From assembly GCA_921293015.1 (NCBI GenBank), contig OV121082.1, positions 23,847,997-23,911,996 of the forward strand: DNA of 64,000 bases. Reading direction: 5' to 3'. Within the stretch, counting starts at the first letter, position 1. Every line of letters starts with the position of its first letter. This document shows positions 58,291-64,000 of the stretch, in pieces. The notes under the pieces were generated by a model. It ran no database searches, was not told where the DNA came from, and was given only the letters and a program-made list of their open reading frames with translations. This stretch comes from Phorcus lineatus. Its lineage: Eukaryota > Mollusca > Gastropoda > Trochida > Trochidae. The translations under genes and the position numbers were made by a program.

Positions 58291-61200
58291 AACTGTGCTG
58301 TCTTGAAACTTTCTTTTTGATTTAATACTTTCATACTCATCTTTTACATAAAATAACTTTAATTTCCAAACTTAAAAAAATAATATACACTTATAGCCTC
58401 AGACGTGAATGAATAAGATATGTTAGGTGAAATGTTGTATCATAACTTCCCTAGATAATATTTGTAATATCAAAAGCCATTTATTTGCTATTTGGCATAT
58501 TCTCTTTAAGTGTAGTCCCAGTAGTGCTGCACAGACGAATATGACAGCGTTCTTGCTTAATGTATATATTTATCAGAAAACAGGAATACATTGTCTGCGC
58601 TAATCATAAAATGAGAGATATATATCAATATGTAATAAAAACAACTAATAGTTATATTTCAGATATCATACAAAAATACTGATATCGCCAGACAATGGTT
58701 TTATTTCAGTTAACATAAAAGAATATCGACATTGCCATGACATGATGCGATGGTGAATATATGATTAAGTGAATGGCTGGAAGAATGAACGATAGACGAA
58801 GGAATTGATACTTAATCTCCTTTGTACAAAGCAATTATGCCTTTGGGAAAAGGGGTTCTCTTATATTACATTTCTTTTAAGGTATCTGGTTAGAAATACT
58901 ATGACAATCACTTAACAAGGACTTAAATCTAGACTTAAAATCAAGCACAAAGTAGTGTTGTTTTATGGACGATTGACGTTACGTCATAATCGTGTGACAT
59001 CATGACATCATGACATCATGCCTAAATGGTCATGTCAGCAACTTTCTTGCAACATTTTATGATGTTAAAAGCGAGTATTTTGTGAAATGCTTTATGAAAT
59101 ACCATACTCATGAGTAAACTGGTGAGAGTAACCTGAGATACTTGTATACTTCTATACTATATATTGCTGTGTGCATACCAAATAAGAACAAGGTATTTCG
59201 TATATTTAGAGACCTTTTGATAGATTTTGCAATGGCCCTTCAGAAACCGAGTGAAAAAGGGTCGTGACTTTTTGACGCTATTAGTCTAATGATGCTTTTA
59301 AATGTGTATCAATCTTCACAACAGAGTTTTTTCAATCTATGAATGGAAACGTTAAAACATTTCGTGTCAGTACCATTGCAATGAGAATGAGCACATTCGT
59401 TATATATGACTGCTTTGAAAAGGAAGTGGTTTTTAGATATTTATCAGATAGCTTCAGTCTGCATACCTCAAGACTTTTAAAATTTTAATGATGTGTAGTG
59501 TTATCCTTAATGTTGACAATATTTTAATTTTGTCACTGATATTTTTTGTCACTGAAAAATTGCCTTTCTGAATATTTGTTCTTATTCTGAGCAACCAAAA
59601 TAGTATACTCAGTAAAAAATACCCCGACCTTGCTCTCTCTCAATAGAGATGCTTTCTTATACATGGATGCCAAACTCGCCATATGGTCCTTACTTTTTAT
59701 TCCAAGGCCCTGCTTATCAACCCTCAAACATAAATCCATTTTATTAGCAAATATGGTTTCTTTTAGGTACTTTAGTATTGCATGTATATCCAAAGATTTC
59801 ATTTCAGTGACTATATTTTGATAATATTATTTCGCTTCATTTTTCATTTTTTAGTACCCTTTCGTTAAAGAAAAATGAAGACGTGATTTGGCCAGCTTGT
59901 TATCTGGATAATGACTTTCCGAAATGCAACATTACCTAAGATTTCGTGCCTTTTTAAAAAAAAAAAAGGGGGGGGGGGGCAAATATATCCTATAATTTGA
60001 TTTTTTTAAGTCGATATTTTTATAGTAAAGTGATTAGATAGATGAATTATTCTGAAAATTTAAGAATCTGATCATATTTACTTATCCTTGGAACCTTAAG
60101 TACTTTCCTTTCCTCACAAGCAGTAAATATCAATTAATTTAGGGGAAGTCGAAAAATGCTTTTGATTCTTTAACCTCGCTACGTATCACAAGCTTGGTCT
60201 AAACAGTAGCTAGTTCGTGATAACTATAACAGATAAATCGTTTTGTGATAGTTAATCATTAGTTATTTACAGTAAATCATGCACGCGTGATTTAGATTAA
60301 TGTAAAACCTCTTTGATTTCACATAGCACGATTTTTTTTTATTTAAAAACTATTGTTTTATTTTATTAAAGCTTTTTCAAAACATGGTTCTTTATTTTGA
60401 ACTGTTCTAAAAATCATCGACATCGACAAATAACTTATGAATGGTCATTCGAAAATAATGTAAAGGGAATTGTATTGAAAGAGAAATTTGTCATAAAAAG
60501 GATCTTGTTATATAGAAAGAATTGATTTTACCTAAAATGAATTATCAATAAATAAAACGTAATTAATCATCATGTAAAAGATATTTGTCATATTCTTTCT
60601 GAAATGTACACGTCAATATCAACATACTATATAGCTATTGGTTATAGATATCAATGAACAAAGCAATGCTAATGTCAGTTACAGATATGATGACTAGCAT
60701 GAACATCTCTAATCATAATTAGGTAAACATCGGAAATGTCAAAACTATAACTTGTTAACCTAGTAACCGATTTTGAGAAAAATTTGATTTCACAGATGAC
60801 ATTTCAATCATCTGGAATATTGATACTTTCAATTAAATAAGTAGCTTAATCATGACTTTTGATGGTGGAGTCTTGATTTATGAGTTTTGTTCGTCGTTTA
60901 TGTCAAATGTTGATGGAATGATGATAATAATGATAAATACTTATATAAATAATTCACGCGTTTTTCTGGTTTATTTTGTAAAATTAAAGCTTTGAAATTA
61001 CCCTTGCCGTAGTTCTTGAGGAAACATCTTTAAAATGTACAATAACGTCCGATTAATTTTTAACTTGTTTCGATGAAATATGTGTATAGATAAAAATAAT
61101 ATTGAATTTACAGCGAATAGTTACGGGTTGAATTAGTAAATTGTCATTACCACCCCTATCATTCCGTACCTCAAAATATTGAGTAGTGTCTCAATTTTCT

Positions 61201-62960
61201 CAACAAATAACACAAACTCGTTGACTCAATGGTGTTATTGAGGAAATAACAATTCAAATATGTGAACGAAATCACCTAGCTCTAACAGAAACCTATCTAA
61301 ATAAAAATATTCATTTGGAAATGAAATTATTGAAAGCTTTTAAATTGTGTAACAGATCATCAGAGAAAAGATCATATTAAATATCTACATTTAAAAAAAT
61401 AAATATTGCGAAATCCTTAGTTCTGGGCAAAATAATTTTAATCAAAGGCTGATACGATAACATTCACAGAAAAATCATGAAACGATTTTTTATTACAAAT
61501 TCTGTCTGGCTATGTCAATAATGGTTTGACGTATCATAATGTCAGTCAAACTGACTTAAATAATTCGATCTAGTGCATCACAAAGAAATGTCTTTTGCAA
61601 AGGATACCTGAATTTACCTTTGTAAAAGAAATTGGAATAACATTTCCATGCATTATGATCTTTAAAGGGAATTGCACATGGGTGCACCTGGTGCAGATGA
61701 CTTTCCTCTGATGTTAGTTGTAACTTAGAAACCTTCCAGAATCTTAAATGTCATACTCACTGAATTAAGAAAAGGAAAAATACTTTGAAGATTTTTTTTT
61801 ACATGATAAGTTAACGTTTTCACGTTGTTGCTTTGATTGATGAATTCATTACAATACAATACAATACGCTGATGTACGTTCAACCTGCAGCTGCTAACAA
61901 AGGATTGCTACTCTTTCGGAAATTTTGAAGTTGTAAAAATGTATTAATAGTCATAATAGAAAGATTTACATACAATACTTATATACCAATATAGTTTAAG
62001 TGTTTATATCTACACTACACATACAAGGTAAATATATGTTGAAAATTATGTCATTAGTCAAAACGGGCATTTGGTCAAAATTAATAATATCAAATTGTGA
62101 TTCTGCAATAAACTAATAATTAAATCCATTTTCGGCAAATTTCGACAATTTTTGGTTAACGTTACGCCATATAGTATGTTCATTACAAAATATATTGTTG
62201 AAGAAAATTCATAAGAAAGTTTGAGCAAACGCCTCATTAAACGATAGTTTATGATATTGTATGAAGTAATGTAATACACCTTTGTTCAGCAGTTATATTA
62301 AGTCGAGTTGTGGCAAATACATAAGATCGCTTTTCATTACAAGCTGATAATTGCCCTGTAATTGAAATCTTTGGATGAATATTTGAGATGTTCTGAACGA
62401 ATTGCCCTATCGGCATTGATTTAATTGGATTGAAGTCCAAATGAAATACCATTAAAGTCACGGGCTGTCTTTTTATGTCTTTTAGAACTGGATCATCTTT
62501 TTCATATGCCAAAATATATATTTTTTTAATATTGTTATTGCGTCATATGCTATAATTCGTTGCTTATTTGTAACCGTAAACGTCCATTCTCAAGGCAAAC
62601 ATATTTCATGTAAATAATTATACCTATCAAACGTTTATGCTTACCAGTTTATATCTCCTTGACGCAAACCATGACGTTGGCTTCTAGTTTTCTTGTTGTA
62701 TGAAGTAGGAATACGATTGTCTGGCCAAACATATCCCATCTGGAAAATATCAATCTCATATTCCATGAATCAATACTGATGACCCTTGCGGGCTATATCG
62801 TGTAGATATGTTCGCGTTTTGTTACGGTTGTTTGTGAAACGCTGATAGATGTTACTATATGTGGTATATCTTCATTAATGAATTAATATAAAGGTTAACC
62901 TCAACTCTGTCAATGTTTTAAAATATCTAAATTTATCTAATGCATAAAAAACGTCATATA
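58291..62960. other. Non-coding AT-rich DNA
   Basis: No supported gene. Small items are an 8-bp tandem GACATCAT (three copies, 58996-59020) and a poly-A/poly-G run (A12 G12, 59956-59979). Minus-strand frames 59533-59802 and 62249-62512 (89 and 87 codons) have no recognised motif. Confidence 0.45.
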
Positions 62961-62962
62961 TT

Positions 62963-63056
62963 ATAGATAGATAATATATTTGTATAAATATATAGATAGA
63001 TAAACAGATAGATGAATAGATTGATAGATATATAGATAAATAGATAGATATATAGG
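62963..63056. repeat. (GATA)n-type interrupted microsatellite
   Basis: TAGATAGATA, ATAGATAGATAAACAGATAG and ATAGATAGATATATAGG occur with interruptions over about 90 bp. Confidence 0.9.
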
Positions 63057-64000
63057 AATGTAGGGAGGTCAGTATAGGTATAGGTAGTTTGTTTAAAACT
63101 TTCGAAGTTATTCATGACCTTTAAAGGAGAAATGATTATTTGACATTTAAACCAGACAAGTTAATATGATTGTGTACAAACATATAAATAACGAAAGGGT
63201 AATATAACTTATTTTAGTTTTTCTAAATATTATGACTATCTAATATAATATTATCATGTAATAATCAAATCTGTTGGGCATGACTCATACCATCTAAAAT
63301 CTCTCATGAGCACTTTATATTTGTAATTAATATCTTGTCTTACGTCTGAGAATCGTCGACTTTGTTTACAATGAGGGTTTGATCATTTCACAATTCTTGA
63401 TAAGAATTGGCATTATTCGAGCTTTCATTATAGAAATGAGGGTATTTGATTTTTATTAATAGATTGACGATCGGTCAGTTGGTCGGTCGCTTGCTTGCTC
63501 GGTTGTTTGAGTAATCTGAGAACTATTTCTCAAAAAACGATAATAGATCAAGTTTACAAGGACTCGTGTATCTCTGCTGCTGCTTCAATTTCGAGTAAAT
63601 ACAAATTAATTTGTTAATTGGATGCTTGGCTTCTTGCTGGTATATCGGTTGGTTGGTTGGTTGGTTCATATTGGTGTCATGATCGTCATGTCCTTCCAGC
63701 TGGCAAGTGTAGTTTCATCAAATGCGCCAAAAAACAAATTTTTATGGAAATGCATCCTTACGTAGTGTACCTGTACCTAGGATCGAAATCACGTGTTTCC
63801 TTGAAGACGTACGCACCTGCTGCAGTAAAGATCTCTTTCATGTGTTTTATACCTTGTGTTGGAACTTTAAACAATATTGCTAAGAGTTTCAAAGACAATC
63901 TTTACAGAAAATCTTGATAACGATATTAGTTAAAATCATAAAAATCACATAAACGCACATGGTGTCTTTGAATGTTCAAAAATTCTATAGCAGTACAACA
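63057..64000. other. Non-coding DNA with a (GGTT)n microsatellite
   Basis: (GGTT)5 lies at 63647-63666. The 99-codon frame 63618-63917 begins at a TTG, runs through the microsatellite and shows no motif. Confidence 0.5.

Noticed and set aside
59533..59802. 89-codon minus-strand frame
   Set aside because: No recognisable domain and no convincing splice borders. The opposite strand is also open over most of it.
62249..62512. 87-codon minus-strand frame with an internal TTACAG|GG ... AAAG|GTGTAT pair
   Set aside because: A 76-nt exon is possible, but there is no motif, and part of the frame overlaps a sequence related to the dispersed repeat near 12260.
63618..63917. 99-codon frame at the right edge
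   Set aside because: It starts at TTG, runs through the (GGTT)n microsatellite and has no motif or splice support.

Overview
This is a gene-poor, AT-rich stretch of animal nuclear DNA, most likely from a marine mollusc and plausibly a gastropod. The organism is inferred from three things: tRNA-derived SINEs whose 3' part reads like the 'GTGAGTTGATTTGGGGTTTAACGCCGC' family of molluscan repeats (written here only as a family name), short 'AAGGGAGATAA'-type motifs common in mollusc repeats, and a tyrosine-recombinase retroelement of a kind frequent in mollusc genomes. No species can be named from the sequence. There are no prokaryotic operons, no rRNA and no convincing functional tRNA gene.

Layout. 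1-1539: right end of a DIRS/Ngaro-like tyrosine-recombinase (YR) retrotransposon. It has a YR ORF open to the left window edge, followed by a perfect 73-bp direct repeat split by a 515-bp spacer that contains a 19-bp tandem repeat. 1.5-9.5 kb: intergenic or intronic AT-rich DNA with a few old dispersed repeats and one tRNA-like SINE head. About 9.5-44.6 kb: the main structural feature, an ancient and strongly diverged tandem array of large segments (about 2 to 10 kb each). The same short anchors recur in the same order in several units, and a dispersed repeat carrying a nuclear-receptor-like DR1 sequence sits at most unit boundaries. Single units hold later events: a 1.58-kb, 18-bp minisatellite with three frame-shifting junctions (25862-27441), a 308-bp MITE with a perfect 9-bp target-site duplication (37129-37436), a 347-bp TIR element (20611-20957), a 199-bp local tandem duplication (39145-39540) and a fold-back element (43141-43307).

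44.6-64 kb: mostly featureless AT-rich DNA with SINEs (46.8, 50.3, 53.2 and 58.0 kb), a fold-back hairpin (49.1 kb), a 42-bp VNTR with a long acidic open frame (50.9-51.5 kb), three opposite-strand copies of the DR1-bearing repeat (53.8-56.1 kb) and microsatellites. The best candidate for a host exon is on the minus strand at 50043-50315. It is open throughout, is flanked by AG and GT splice sites, has the same intron phase at both ends, and has a faint PKD/Ig-like beta-sandwich look. If it is real, part of the window is intron of a minus-strand gene.

Apart from the retroelement recombinase and that exon, the open reading frames are explained by repeats or are no longer than chance would give. 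Repeat homologies were found by reading and matching by eye. Edges of diverged units are approximate, usually within 50-200 bp.
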